NCBI RefSeq assembly: GCF_041245805.1
Contig: NZ_CP162490.1
Location: forward strand, 62,001 to 126,000
Origin: Xanthomonas sp. DAR 34887
GTDB lineage: Bacteria; Pseudomonadota; Gammaproteobacteria; Xanthomonadales; Xanthomonadaceae
Length of the DNA: 64,000 nucleotides
Direction of reading: 5' to 3'
The translations under genes were made by a program, and so were the position numbers. The notes beneath the pieces are model-generated. The model had not been told where the DNA came from. It did no database searches and saw only the letters and a list, made by a program, of their open reading frames with translations. This document shows positions 44,749 to 53,767 of this stretch, one piece after another; the stretch's first letter is position 1, and each line of letters opens with the position of its first letter.

Positions 44749-45639
44749 TCACACGTCGCCGTCGCGGCTCCAGCCCTCGCCGCTGCCGCGCTGGAACACG
44801 CGATCCTGCGCCTGCACGTCGCCAGCGGCGATGTGTTCCTGCTGGCTCAGCTGCGCATAGAGCGGCGTGAAGTCCGGCGCGGTCGCCTGCATCAGCTGCT
44901 CGAAGCTGTCGATGACGAAGTAGGTCTTCTGGAAGGTGTCGATGCGGTAGCGGGTGCGCATGATCCGCGCCAGATCGAAGCCGATGCGGTTGGGCGCGGC
45001 CGACTCCAGCGCGTACAGCGATTCGCCCTTGGACGAGACGATGCCGGCGCCGTAGATGCGCAGGCCGTCCGGCGTGTCGATCAGGCCGAACTCCACCGTG
45101 TACCAGTACAGGCGGGTGAGGTTCTGCAGCGCCTCCGGGCCGATCGCATGCGCCTTCACTCCGCCGCGGCCGTAGGCCTCCATGTAGTCGGCGAACAGCG
45201 GGTTCATCAGCAGCGGCACGTGGCCGAACAGGTCGTGGAACAGGTCCGGCTCGGCGATGTAGTCGATCTGCTCGGGGCGGCGGATCCACCAGGTCACTGG
45301 GAAGCGGCGGTTGGCCAGGTGATCGAAGAAATCCAGTTCCGGCAGCAGGCCTTCGACCCCGACCAGGGTCCAGCCGGTGGCCGCGCCCAGCACCTCGTTG
45401 AGCTGCTCGAAGCGCGGGATCGCCTGCGGACTCATGCCCATCGCGTCCTGCGCCTGCAGGAATTCGTCGCAGGCGCGGCCGACCAGCAGTTCGCGCTGAC
45501 GCTGGTACAGCGCGCCCCAGGTGGCGTGGTCGTCGGCGCTGTAGCTGTCCCACGGCTGCGCGACCACGGCGGTGGTGTAGACCGGGACATAGCCCTTGTC
45601 GGTCTGCTGGTGTTCGACGCGGCGCGGTGCGGTGTCCAT
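44749..45639 (-). CDS. phhA: Phenylalanine 4-monooxygenase
   Basis: A 296-residue pterin-dependent aromatic amino acid hydroxylase, converting phenylalanine to tyrosine with tetrahydrobiopterin and iron. The iron ligands are visible: His135 and His140 in DLFHDLFGHVP, and Glu183 in WYTVEFGL. The size equals that of the bacterial single-domain enzymes, without the mammalian regulatory part. ATG at 45639 is chosen because homology starts there. It is divergent from an Lrp-type gene, the probable regulator. Its 3' end has a decayed duplicate at 42351. Confidence 0.95.
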   Translation of the reverse strand: MDTAPRRVEHQQTDKGYVPVYTTAVVAQPWDSYSADDHATWGALYQRQRELLVGRACDEFLQAQDAMGMSPQAIPRFEQLNEVLGAATGWTLVGVEGLLPELDFFDHLANRRFPVTWWIRRPEQIDYIAEPDLFHDLFGHVPLLMNPLFADYMEAYGRGGVKAHAIGPEALQNLTRLYWYTVEFGLIDTPDGLRIYGAGIVSSKGESLYALESAAPNRIGFDLARIMRTRYRIDTFQKTYFVIDSFEQLMQATAPDFTPLYAQLSQQEHIAAGDVQAQDRVFQRGSGEGWSRDGDV

Positions 45640-45765
45640 GGCGGCGGCTCCGAAAGGGATAGCGACGATGGTAGGCGCCAAGCCACGCAATGAGCTTGCG
45701 AAGTTGCACGATTCCGGCCGATCGGCGCAAGATTGTTGCGAAGAATCCATGTTGCAGAGCAATAA

Positions 45766-46245
45766 ATGACCGAATCGGCCCTATTCGACCGCACCGATCT
45801 GCGCCTGCTGGCGCTCCTGCAACGGCAGGGCCGGGCCAGCAATGCCGAATTGGCTGCGCAGGTGAACCTGTCGCCGTCGGCCTGCCTGCGCCGGGTGCAG
45901 CGGCTGGAGGCCGACGGCGTGGTCGCCGGCTACGCCGCACGGCTGGTGCCTGGCGCGATCGGCCTGGGCCTGCAGGCGTTCGTGCGCGTGCAGCTGGAAA
46001 AGCACGGGCAAACCGGCATCGCCCATTTCGCCGACAGCGTGCAGGGCTGGGACGAGGTCGTCGCCTGCCACGCGCTGACCGGCGACATGGACTACCTGCT
46101 GCACGTCTACGTGCGCGACCTCACCCACTTCTCCGCGTTCCTGCTGGACAAGCTGCTCAACGCCGCCGGCGTGGCCGACGTCAATTCCAGCTTCGTGCTG
46201 CGCACGGTCAAGGAATTTACCGGCCTGCCGCTGCCGCGCGGCTGA
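45766..46245 (+). CDS. Lrp/AsnC-family transcription regulator
   Basis: A 159-residue regulator: helix-turn-helix at about residues 8-52 (FDRTDLRLLALLQRQGRASN, NLSPSACLRRVQRLE), then the RAM effector domain (AFVRVQLEKHG, TGDMDYLLHVYVRD). Divergent from phhA with 126 bases between the starts, so it probably controls phenylalanine breakdown in response to an amino acid. In the gap TTGCGAA occurs twice (45700 and 45735 region), a possible binding repeat. Confidence 0.85.
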   Translation: MTESALFDRTDLRLLALLQRQGRASNAELAAQVNLSPSACLRRVQRLEADGVVAGYAARLVPGAIGLGLQAFVRVQLEKHGQTGIAHFADSVQGWDEVVACHALTGDMDYLLHVYVRDLTHFSAFLLDKLLNAAGVADVNSSFVLRTVKEFTGLPLPRG

Positions 46246-46515
46246 GCCTGCGTCCGGGCTGCCCGGGCCTCCCGGGAAACGGTGGATGCATGTCGAAGTG
46301 TGACATCGCTTGTTAAGTTGTTGCTAACGATTTACATTTGCGTCTACGACGGCCGCAGCCGGCCAGCGCCTCCCGCTCGATCCCGCCAGCCCCGACCCCG
46401 GGCCAGCCATGCCGGACATCCGTGCCGTGGAGCCAGTCTGCGCCCGTCCGTTTCCTCTTCCTTTCCCGGTGGTGCGCCAGCGCTGGTGCCGCCGCCCAAC
46501 GACGACGCCGATTCC

Positions 46516-48711
46516 ATGACCCGCTCCGCTCCGCGCCATCTGCTGCACCTCGCCCTGCTGTCCGTCCTGTCCGCCGCCGCCGTGCCGTTGCGCGCCGCCG
46601 AGGCCGACGCCAGCCAGCCCATCACCCTGGACAAGGTCGAGGTCAACGGCAGCCCCACCCGCGCGCAGCCATCGACCACCACGCGCCTGCCGCTGACGCT
46701 GCAGGAGACGCCGCAGTCGGTCAGCGTGCTGGGGCTGCAGCGGCTGGAAGAGGAATCGCTGTTCAGCATCAACGACGTGTTGCGCAACGTCACCGGCGTC
46801 AACGTGTCCTTCTACGACACGCAGCGCCCGCTGTACTTCGCGCGCGGCTTCCAGATCACCGACTTCCAGGTCGACGGCCTGCCCACCTACAGCGGCTCCA
46901 CCAACCAGGAATACGACATGGCCTTCTACGACCGGGTCGAGGTGATCCGCGGCGCCAACGGCCTGCTCAGCGGCGCGGGGATTCCCTCGGCCACGGTCAA
47001 CATGCTGCGCAAGCGCCCGGGCAAGACCTTCGATGCGTCGGTCGCGGCCAGCGCCGGCAGCTGGGACTTCCGCCGCACTCAGGCCGACGTGACCGCGCCG
47101 CTCAGCGACGATGGCCGTTTCCGCAGCCGCTTCGTCGCCGCCTGGCAGGACCGCGACTATTACTACGACCATTACCACGAGCAGAAGATGTCGGGCATGG
47201 CGGTGCTGGAAGGCGACCTGACCGAGTCCACCACGGTGACCGTCGGCTACCAGCGCCAGGACAACGATCCGGTCGGCTCGACCTGGGGCACGGTGCCGTA
47301 CTTCGCCGCAGACGGCTCTTTCGCCGACCTGCCCAGCTCGACCAACCTGGCGCCGAAGTGGGCGTACTGGAAGCGCAACACGCATACCGCCTTCGCCAAT
47401 CTGGAGCAGCGCTTCGGCGAGGACTGGCTGCTGAAGGTCAACCTGGCCCGCACCGAAGGCGACGTGCGCAACCTGCGCGTGTACGGCAGCGGCTATCCGG
47501 ACACGCGCGACGGCAGCGGCATCTACCTGCGCGCCGCCGCAGGCGAGACCACGGACAGGCGCGATGGCGCGGATGTATACCTGTCCGGTTCGTTCCCACT
47601 GTTCGGCCGCGCCCACGACCTGGTTGTCGGCGGCAGCTGGCAGGACCTGCAGTCGACCGCCTCCACCCTGGCGCTTGGTTATCCCAGCGACTGGGCAACG
47701 TGCGGGCGCGAGCGCTGCTACTACATTCCCAACGTCCACGACTGGGACGGCGACATTTCCGAGATCACCTACGCCCGCACCGGCGCCTCGCGCTTGGCTC
47801 GCACCACCCAGCGCGGCGTGTACGCGTCCACGCGCCTTCGCCTGGCCGAGCCGTTGTCGCTGATCGCCGGTGCGCGGCTCAGTTCGTGGACGACGCGCAC
47901 GCACAACTTCAACGCCAGCGGCGTCTACACCGGCACCAGCGGGCGTTACCGGGTCAGCGACGAAGTCACGCCTTACGTCGGCCTGGTCTACGCGCTTACC
48001 CCGGACATCTCGGCCTACGCCAGCTACACCGAGATCTTCAATCCGCAGAACTACAAGGACAAGGACAACAACCTGCTGGCGCCGGTGCAAGGCTCCAACC
48101 GCGAAGCGGGCCTCAAGGCCACGCTGTTCGGCGGCCGCGCGCTGCTCGGCGCCGCACTGTTCGAGGCGCGCCAGGACAACTACGCGGTGCGCGACATGAG
48201 CCAGCCAGAGGCTTCGCTGCCCGACGGCAGTTCGGCCTACATCGGCATCGACGGCACCAAGAGCCGCGGCTGGGAACTGGACTTCAACGGCGAGCTGCGC
48301 CTGGGCTGGACGCTAAACGCCGGCTACACCCGCGCCAAGGTCACCCGCGCGCCCACCGATGCGATCTACGCCAACCTGCCCGAGGACTACCTGCAGCTGT
48401 CCACCCAATTGCGTCTGCCCGGCGCCTGGCAGCGGCTGAGCATCGGCGGCGGGCTCAGCTGGCAGAGCGCGGTGCGCGGCTACAACATCCCGCGCCCGGT
48501 CGGCGACGGCAGCGGCGCCGAGACCGCGGTCACCGTGGTGCAGGACGCGTACACGCTGGTGCACCTCAACGCGAACTACCAGCTCGGCGCGCAGTGGACC
48601 GCGACGCTGGCGGTGCGCAATGCGCTGGACAAGAAGTACTGGGCCAACCTGGACTACCAGAACTACGGCGAGCCGCGCTTCGTCAGCTTCACCCTGCGCT
48701 GGCGTTACTGA
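46516..48711 (+). CDS. TonB-dependent siderophore receptor
   Basis: A 731-residue receptor of the FhuE/FpvA-like class: signal peptide to about residue 28, TLDKVEVNGS as TonB box region, TLQETPQSVSVLGLQRLEEE as plug start, VEVIRGANGLLSGAGIPSATVNMLRKRP in outline, and a barrel closing with FVSFTLRWRY. In this class the ligand is usually a ferric hydroxamate or catecholate. The ATG at 46516 is chosen for the signal peptide; the frame is open from 46282. The 270 bases upstream include an AT-rich stretch near 46310-46340 that may carry the promoter. Confidence 0.9.
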   Translation: MTRSAPRHLLHLALLSVLSAAAVPLRAAEADASQPITLDKVEVNGSPTRAQPSTTTRLPLTLQETPQSVSVLGLQRLEEESLFSINDVLRNVTGVNVSFYDTQRPLYFARGFQITDFQVDGLPTYSGSTNQEYDMAFYDRVEVIRGANGLLSGAGIPSATVNMLRKRPGKTFDASVAASAGSWDFRRTQADVTAPLSDDGRFRSRFVAAWQDRDYYYDHYHEQKMSGMAVLEGDLTESTTVTVGYQRQDNDPVGSTWGTVPYFAADGSFADLPSSTNLAPKWAYWKRNTHTAFANLEQRFGEDWLLKVNLARTEGDVRNLRVYGSGYPDTRDGSGIYLRAAAGETTDRRDGADVYLSGSFPLFGRAHDLVVGGSWQDLQSTASTLALGYPSDWATCGRERCYYIPNVHDWDGDISEITYARTGASRLARTTQRGVYASTRLRLAEPLSLIAGARLSSWTTRTHNFNASGVYTGTSGRYRVSDEVTPYVGLVYALTPDISAYASYTEIFNPQNYKDKDNNLLAPVQGSNREAGLKATLFGGRALLGAALFEARQDNYAVRDMSQPEASLPDGSSAYIGIDGTKSRGWELDFNGELRLGWTLNAGYTRAKVTRAPTDAIYANLPEDYLQLSTQLRLPGAWQRLSIGGGLSWQSAVRGYNIPRPVGDGSGAETAVTVVQDAYTLVHLNANYQLGAQWTATLAVRNALDKKYWANLDYQNYGEPRFVSFTLRWRY

Positions 48712-48734
48712 GGATTGGCACGGCGGTGGCTGTT

Positions 48735-49006
48735 CCTTCTCCCATCGGGAGAAGGTGGCCCGTAGGGCCGGATGAGGGTACGAGCGAAGCCTCGTGCACC
48801 CCAAACTCTGCGAGATCCTTCGCGCCGTACCCTCTCCCCAACCCCTCTCCCGCAGGGAGAGGGGCTCGGCTGCTCCCTTCTCCCGTCGGGAGAAGGTGCC
48901 CCGCAGGGGCGGATGAGGGTGCGGGCGCAGCCTCGTGCACCCAAAACTCCGCGAGTCGCTTCGCGCCGTACCCTCACCCCAACCCCTCTCCCGACGGGAG
49001 AGGGGC
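48735..49006. repeat. Two inverted units of the CTCTCCC/GGGAGAGG composite repeat
   Basis: Units at 48735-48880 and 48881-49006 are in opposite orientation to those at 36611. Each has CCTTCTCCC-GGGAGAAGG, GGATGAGGGT, and ends CCCTCTCCCG-CGGGAGAGGGG. They fill the gap between the convergent receptor and patatin genes. Confidence 0.8.
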
Positions 49007-49053
49007 TATCCACGCGCGACGGCTACTTCTCACGCCTGATGCGCCGCGCCGGC

Positions 49054-50082
49054 TCAGTCCTGCTTCTTGCACGGGTCGTCGCGGCCGATCAGGCGGCCCA
49101 GGCGCGAACGCGGTTCGCAGGGCGGCGGCGCCGGCTGCGCGGCCTTGGCTGCGGCCGCTGCGGCCGCCGCGCGCTGTTGCTGCAGCTGCGCCAGTTTGGC
49201 CTTGATCTGCGGCATCGCCGCCAGCGCGGCCTTCTCGCCTTCCAGGATGGCGGCGTTGCGCTGGGCGAAATCGGCGGCACCGATGTCGTTGACCTTCGGG
49301 CGGATCACGATGTCCGCGCGCCCCAACTCCTGCTGGCCCAGGCGCTGGCCCATGATCGCGATCGACTGGTTGACGGTGCCGAGCATGCTGCCCGGATTCT
49401 TGCCGCTGGCCTTGCTGGAGATGTCCACCGCGACCACGAAATCGGCGCCGAGCTGGCGCGCGGCGTCCACCGGCACCGGGCTGACCACGCCGCCGTCGAC
49501 GTAGTGGAACTTGCCGATGGCGACCGGTTCGAACACGCCGGGAATGCTGCTGGAGGCGCGTACCGCCTGGCCGGCGTTGCCGCGCACGAACACGGTGCGC
49601 TCGCCGTCCTCCAGCCGCGTGGCGACCGCCGCGAACGGCTTGGCCAGCTTCTCGATCGGCTTGCCCTTGAGCTGCGCGTTGACGTAGTCCTGCAGCGCCT
49701 GGCCCTGCACCAAGCCGCCGGAGAACAGGCGCATGTCGCGGATGCTGGTCTCGTCCAGCGCCACGGCGGCCTGCTGCATTTGGAACGCATCCATGCCGCT
49801 GGCGTACAGCGCGCCGACCACGCTGCCGGCGCTGGTGCCGGACACCACCACCGGCTCCAGCCCGTTGGCCTGCAGCATCTTGATCACGCCGATATGAGCG
49901 AAGCCCTTGGCCGCGCCGCCGCCCAGGGCGATGCCGATGCGCAGCGGCTTGGCCGCGGCGGCCGGCGCCGGCGCCACCACCACCGGTGCCGGCGGCGCCG
50001 GCTTGGGCTCGCCGCCGCACGCAGCGAGCAGGCCGAACAGGGACAGGGACAGGAGCAGGCGCGGGGAACGGAAGGCGGTCAT
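49054..50082 (-). CDS. Patatin-like phospholipase lipoprotein
   Basis: A 342-residue lipoprotein (lipobox LLAACGGE). The patatin domain has GIALGGGAAKGFAHIG (oxyanion loop), VVSGTSAGSVVGALYASG (catalytic Ser in GTSAG) and YVDGGVVSPVPV (catalytic Asp in DGG). The C-terminal tail (residues 295-342) is Gln/Ala-rich, then Pro- and Cys-containing. Similar RssA-like proteins are serine hydrolases acting on membrane lipids; here it would face the periplasm. The ATG at 50082 is chosen for the lipoprotein signal. Confidence 0.85.
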   Translation of the reverse strand: MTAFRSPRLLLSLSLFGLLAACGGEPKPAPPAPVVVAPAPAAAAKPLRIGIALGGGAAKGFAHIGVIKMLQANGLEPVVVSGTSAGSVVGALYASGMDAFQMQQAAVALDETSIRDMRLFSGGLVQGQALQDYVNAQLKGKPIEKLAKPFAAVATRLEDGERTVFVRGNAGQAVRASSSIPGVFEPVAIGKFHYVDGGVVSPVPVDAARQLGADFVVAVDISSKASGKNPGSMLGTVNQSIAIMGQRLGQQELGRADIVIRPKVNDIGAADFAQRNAAILEGEKAALAAMPQIKAKLAQLQQQRAAAAAAAAKAAQPAPPPCEPRSRLGRLIGRDDPCKKQD

Positions 50083-50207
50083 GGATGCGACGTCGAGGTA
50101 GGGAGAGGGCGGAGCCGGCGCGAGCATACCGGGATCGGCCTGCACCGCCCACGACCGGAGGTCATGCAGACCGACGCATGCGGCGGCCCGGGCGAACGCG
50201 CCGCCCG

Positions 50208-50849
50208 CTACCAGCGCAGCAGGCGCGGGCCCAGCGCGGCCCCCAGCGCGGTCGGCAGCGCCATCCCCAGCACGTACCAGAGCGCCCAGAACGGCACCGC
50301 CATTTCCGGGCAATGGATGCAATAGGCCATGGTCGCCAGGGCGCCGCCGAGCAGCCCGCCGCTGGCCCCGGCCGCGCGCAGGCGGGTCGGTGCCAGCCCG
50401 CGCAAGACCCAGAACACGCTGGCGAAGGTCGGAATCGACAACAGCGCGATATTGAACGGGCAGCTGCGCCAACTCTGGCCCAGCAGCAACGGCAGGCGCA
50501 GTTCCGCCGGCGCCGTCCACAGCGCGGCGATGGCCGCGATCCACACTGCCGCGAGCGGAACGCCGATCGCGATGGCGGCTGCGCCGACCCGCCGCCCCGG
50601 CGTGGCCAGGCGCCAGGTCGCCAGGCCGGCGCCGGCGGCCATGCAGGCGGCGAAACCGAGCTTCGCCCAGAATGCCGGATCGGCGGCCGCCGCGGCCAGA
50701 TCCGGGCGCACACCGAACACCGCCGCCGCCAGCAGCAGCGCCCCCAGCATCCCGCACGGCAGCGCCAACGCGAACCGCCGGGCGGGGACATGCCGATCCA
50801 CGCGCAACGGTTCCTGCGCCAGCAGCGCGATCAGCTCATCTGTCTTCAT
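50208..50849 (-). CDS. NrsF-type membrane anti-sigma factor (DUF1109)
   Basis: A 213-residue protein with six membrane segments (about 26-46, 62-80, 88-110, 132-150, 160-176, 186-206). Starts MKTDELIALLAQEP, the usual N-terminus of DUF1109/NrsF anti-sigma factors. Cys130 (RSCPFN) and Cys180 (HCPEM) lie where the two redox or metal-responsive cysteines of Caulobacter NrsF lie. Its start overlaps the sigma gene's stop by four bases. It would hold the ECF sigma at the membrane until metal stress. Confidence 0.85.
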   Translation of the reverse strand: MKTDELIALLAQEPLRVDRHVPARRFALALPCGMLGALLLAAAVFGVRPDLAAAAADPAFWAKLGFAACMAAGAGLATWRLATPGRRVGAAAIAIGVPLAAVWIAAIAALWTAPAELRLPLLLGQSWRSCPFNIALLSIPTFASVFWVLRGLAPTRLRAAGASGGLLGGALATMAYCIHCPEMAVPFWALWYVLGMALPTALGAALGPRLLRW

Positions 50850-51409
50850 GCCGTACTCCCGATCTTCCGTGCCAGTGCCTTGAGCCCGCGATGCACGCCG
50901 ATCTTGACCGCCGATTCGGACATGCCGGTCAGCCTGGCGGTCTCGCTGACCGACAGGCCTTGCAGCTTCACGTGCACGATCGGCAGGCGGTGCCGGTCCG
51001 GCAATTGCTCGAGCAGTCGGCCGATGTCATGGCGGGCGTGCGCCGGCGCGTCGTCGGCATGCGCGAACAGATCGTCGGCGGCATCCAGCGGCAACGGCGG
51101 CGGGCCCTTGCGCGCGTGCGCGCGGTAGAAATCCAATAGCTTGTAGCGGGCAACCGCATACACCCACGCGGTCAGCGGTTCGTCGCGGCGGTAGGTATGG
51201 CGGCTGTTGTGGATGGCCAGCAGGGTCTCTTGCAAGATGTCCTCCACGTCATCGGGTGCGTGGTGCAGGCGGCGGCGCAGGAAACCGCGCAAGTGCGCGC
51301 CGAGTTCCTCCAGGAACGCGCGGTAGTCGCGCGCTCCGCCGTCCAGGCCGGCCAAGAACAACAGGCGCAGCCGCACTTCCACCGCCTGCAGCGCATCCAG
51401 GCGGCTCAT
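50846..51409 (-). CDS. ECF sigma factor, SigF-type
   Basis: A 187-residue sigma factor. Region 2 is at about residues 40-95 (DVEDILQETLLAIHNSRHTY..., LTAWVYAVARYKLLDFYR) and region 4 at 125-180 (LPIVHVKLQGLSVSETARLTGMSESAVKIGVHRGLKAL). Paired with the NrsF-type anti-sigma, overlapping by ATGA. An open frame extends 56 codons upstream, but the ATG at 51409 starts the family homology. A GTAACC-N16-CGAA promoter at 51690 on this strand would give autoregulation, and two more drive the bufferin operons. Confidence 0.9.
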   Translation of the reverse strand: MSRLDALQAVEVRLRLLFLAGLDGGARDYRAFLEELGAHLRGFLRRRLHHAPDDVEDILQETLLAIHNSRHTYRRDEPLTAWVYAVARYKLLDFYRAHARKGPPPLPLDAADDLFAHADDAPAHARHDIGRLLEQLPDRHRLPIVHVKLQGLSVSETARLTGMSESAVKIGVHRGLKALARKIGSTA

Positions 51410-51689
51410 CGCGCCACGCGGCCCAGGGTCTGGGGACAGGCGCGGCGGAAACGGCGGACGGGCATGCGGCGCTCTCCAGGGCGGCCCGACGGACGCCGGA
51501 CCGGCAGGATACGACGGCGCCGGCCCGTCATCGCCGCCAACTTGCAGCGCCGCGCGCCGCAGCCCGCCGTGCCGCACAGCCGCCCGTGGCCGCGACGCAT
51601 GTCATCGCAGGCACAGCCCACCCCCACGGCCGCCACCGGCGTCTGATTGCTCACGATCGCGTTCCCGTCTGTCGACATGTCGGCGGTAG

Positions 51690-51715
51690 TTCGACGTATC
51701 CGCCAGGGCGGTTAC
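51690..51715 (-). promoter_or_regulatory. SigF-type ECF promoter in front of the sigma/anti-sigma operon
   Basis: On the minus strand GTAACC (51715-51710), 16 bases, then CGAA (51693-51690), the consensus described for Caulobacter SigF. The start codon is 280 bases downstream, a long leader in which I see nothing else. Its -35 region and that of the opposite promoter form the inverted repeat GCGGTTACAGCC/GGCTGTAACCGC. Confidence 0.75.
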
Positions 51716-51757
51716 AGCCCAGGGCGAAGTATTTTTCGCCCGCAGCGGCGATCGGCT

Positions 51758-51783
51758 GTAACCGCTGCGGCGTTCACCGCGAA
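51758..51783 (+). promoter_or_regulatory. SigF-type ECF promoter of the first bufferin operon
   Basis: GTAACC at 51758-51763, exactly 16 bases, CGAA at 51780-51783; 70 bases before the bufA1 ATG. The extended -35 TGTAACCG is shared with the promoter at 54238. Confidence 0.8.
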
Positions 51784-51853
51784 TGCAGAACGGTGCCGGC
51801 CGCAACGTGCTTGCGGCTGGTGCGTCCCTTCCCTTTTCCGCAGGAGCATTCCC

Positions 51854-52141
51854 ATGAACGTACGCAATGCCGCAACGGCGGCCTTGACCCTGGCTGCCCT
51901 CGTCGCCGGCGCCGCGATGGCGCAGGGCGCCGATCCCTCCGCCCAGCCCAAGCCGATGGAGAAGTGCTACGGCATCGCCAAGGCCGGCCAGAACGATTGC
52001 AAGGCCGGCGCGGGCACGAGTTGCGCGGGCACGTCGAAGCGCGACTATCAAGGCAATGCCTGGAAGAACGTGCCGGCCGGCACCTGCGTCGGCATCAAGA
52101 CGCCGAAGGGCCACGGCACGCTGACCCCGGTCGGCGCCTGA
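51854..52141 (+). CDS. bufA1: Bufferin-type metallophore precursor (DUF2282)
   Basis: A 95-residue exported peptide precursor: signal peptide NAATAALTLAALVAGAAMAQG, then the DUF2282 core with EKCYGIAKAGQNDCKAGAG, SCAGTSK and VPAGTCVG. The four Cys are the conserved set; in bufferins some are turned into thiooxazole groups that bind copper. CAGGAG lies 7 bases before the ATG at 51854. First gene of a four-gene operon with its modification enzymes and driven by the ECF promoter at 51758. Metal specificity here is not proven. Confidence 0.9.
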   Translation: MNVRNAATAALTLAALVAGAAMAQGADPSAQPKPMEKCYGIAKAGQNDCKAGAGTSCAGTSKRDYQGNAWKNVPAGTCVGIKTPKGHGTLTPVGA

Positions 52142-52157
52142 GCGCGGCGCCGCGGCC

Positions 52158-53009
52158 ATGCAGCTCGGCGCCGGCATCGGCCTGAAGCCGCAGCACTACG
52201 CGCAGGCGCTGGACTGCACTGCGCCAGGGCTGTGGTTCGAGGTGCACCCCGAGAACTACCTGGTGCAGGGCGGGCCGCGGCTCGCCTGGCTGGAGGCGAT
52301 CGCCGGGCGCCACCCGCTGTCGCTGCATGGCGTGTCGCTGTCGCTGGCGGCCGATGCCGATCCGGACCCGCGGCACCTGCGCCGTCTGGCCGCCCTCGCC
52401 GAGCGCGTCCAGCCGTGGCAGGTGTCCGAGCACCTGGCCTGGTCGGCCTGGCGCGGCCGCTACCATCCGGAACTGTTGCCGGTACCGCGCAGCGCCGCGG
52501 CGCTGGCGCGCGTGGAGAGCAATGTGCAGCGGGCGCAGGAGGCGCTAGGTCGCACCGTGGCGATCGAGAACCCGAGTCACTACCTGGCGCTGCCCGGACA
52601 TGCGTGGAGCGAGCCGGATTTCCTGTCCGAACTGGTGCGGCGCAGCGGTTGCCGGCTGCTGCTGGACCTCAACAATGTCCATGTCAGCGCGCACAACCTG
52701 GGTTTCGATGCCTATGCCTACCTGCACGCCTTCCCTGCCGACGCGGTGGTGGAAGTCCATCTGGCCGGCTATGCCACGGACGCCGCGGATGCCGGGGACG
52801 CACGGACGCTGCTGATCGATTCGCACGACGCGCCGGTGGACGATGCCGTCTGGGACATGTACGCGCATTTCCTGGACATCGCCGGGCCGCGGCCCACCTT
52901 GATCGAGCGCGATGGCGCCATTCCGGATTTCGACTCGCTGCTGCTGGAACGCGATCGCGCGCAGCGGCTGCTGGAGCGGGCCGCGGCGTGCCGGCGCCAG
53001 GCGGCATGA
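52158..53009 (+). CDS. bufB1: MNIO-family oxidative enzyme for bufferin maturation (DUF692)
   Basis: A 283-residue multinuclear non-haem iron enzyme. The barrel motifs are intact: GLWFEVHPENYL, LSLHGVSLSL (His), VSEHLAWS (His), VAIENPSHYL (Glu), LLLDLNNVHVSAHNLGFD (Asp, Asn, His), VEVHLAGY (His) and LIDSHDAPV (Asp, His). These supply the metal ligands of the family, which converts peptide Cys to thiooxazole or related groups. 16 bases after bufA1, overlapping bufC1 by four bases. The gene acts in the cytoplasm before export. Confidence 0.9.
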   Translation: MQLGAGIGLKPQHYAQALDCTAPGLWFEVHPENYLVQGGPRLAWLEAIAGRHPLSLHGVSLSLAADADPDPRHLRRLAALAERVQPWQVSEHLAWSAWRGRYHPELLPVPRSAAALARVESNVQRAQEALGRTVAIENPSHYLALPGHAWSEPDFLSELVRRSGCRLLLDLNNVHVSAHNLGFDAYAYLHAFPADAVVEVHLAGYATDAADAGDARTLLIDSHDAPVDDAVWDMYAHFLDIAGPRPTLIERDGAIPDFDSLLLERDRAQRLLERAAACRRQAA

Positions 53010-53767
53010 GCGCGTTGGCGCAGTTCCAGGACGGGTTCGCGCTTGCGCTGTACGGCGATGGCGACGCCGGCGGGCTGACCGCGCAGCCGGGATTTCGCGT
53101 CTATCGCAACACCGTGCTGCGCGCCTGCATCGACGCGTTGCAAGCGAATTTTCCAAGCGTGCAGCGGCTGGTGGGAGAGGCCTGGTTCGAGGAAGTGGCG
53201 CGTGCCTATGTCCAGCGTCACCCACCGGAGGATGTGCGTCTGCTGCACTACGGCGCCGACTTCGATGCGTTCCTGGCCGCGCTTCCCGAGGCAGGGCAAT
53301 GGCCCTACCTGCCGGGCGTGGCGCAGCTGGATCGCAGCTGGCGCGAAGCGCATGTCGCCGCCGATGCCGCCATCCTCGATCCGCGGGACGTGGCGGCATT
53401 GCCCCCCGAACGACTGGCGCGCCTGCGCGTGACCGTGCATCCGAGCGTGCGCTGGCATTGGTTCGAGGCGTTGCCGGTGTATTCGATCTGGTGCGCGCAG
53501 CGCGATGCGGCGCCCCTGTCCGAGCTTGCGTGGAATGGCGAAGGCGTCGTGCTGCTGCGGCGCGCCGGCCAGGTGTCCTGGCATGCGCTGGGCGTGGGCG
53601 GTTGCGCGCTGCTGGAGGCGTGCCGCGGCGGCGCCACCTTGCATGCCGCGGCAGAGCAGGCGCAGCAGGCCGAGCCCACGCTGGCGCTGGCGGACACGTT
53701 CGCGATGCTGCTGGGCGCCGGCGCCTTTTCTTCCCTCGACCTTTCTTCTGAGCAAGGAATTCCATGA
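53006..53767 (+). CDS. bufC1: Bufferin maturation partner (DUF2063)
   Basis: A 253-residue protein with the DUF2063 N-terminal domain (QDGFALALYGD, GFRVYRNTVLRACIDALQANFPSVQRLVG in outline) and a less conserved C-terminal half that probably recognises the precursor peptide. In MNIO systems this partner delivers the substrate to the enzyme. Starts inside the bufB1 stop (ATGA), and its own stop overlaps the DoxX gene. Cytoplasmic, no signal peptide. Confidence 0.85.
   Translation: MSALAQFQDGFALALYGDGDAGGLTAQPGFRVYRNTVLRACIDALQANFPSVQRLVGEAWFEEVARAYVQRHPPEDVRLLHYGADFDAFLAALPEAGQWPYLPGVAQLDRSWREAHVAADAAILDPRDVAALPPERLARLRVTVHPSVRWHWFEALPVYSIWCAQRDAAPLSELAWNGEGVVLLRRAGQVSWHALGVGGCALLEACRGGATLHAAAEQAQQAEPTLALADTFAMLLGAGAFSSLDLSSEQGIP

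Noticed and set aside
46246..46515. A Fur box upstream of the siderophore receptor
   Set aside because: AT-rich sequence is present near 46310-46340, but I could not find a convincing GATAAT-type repeat.
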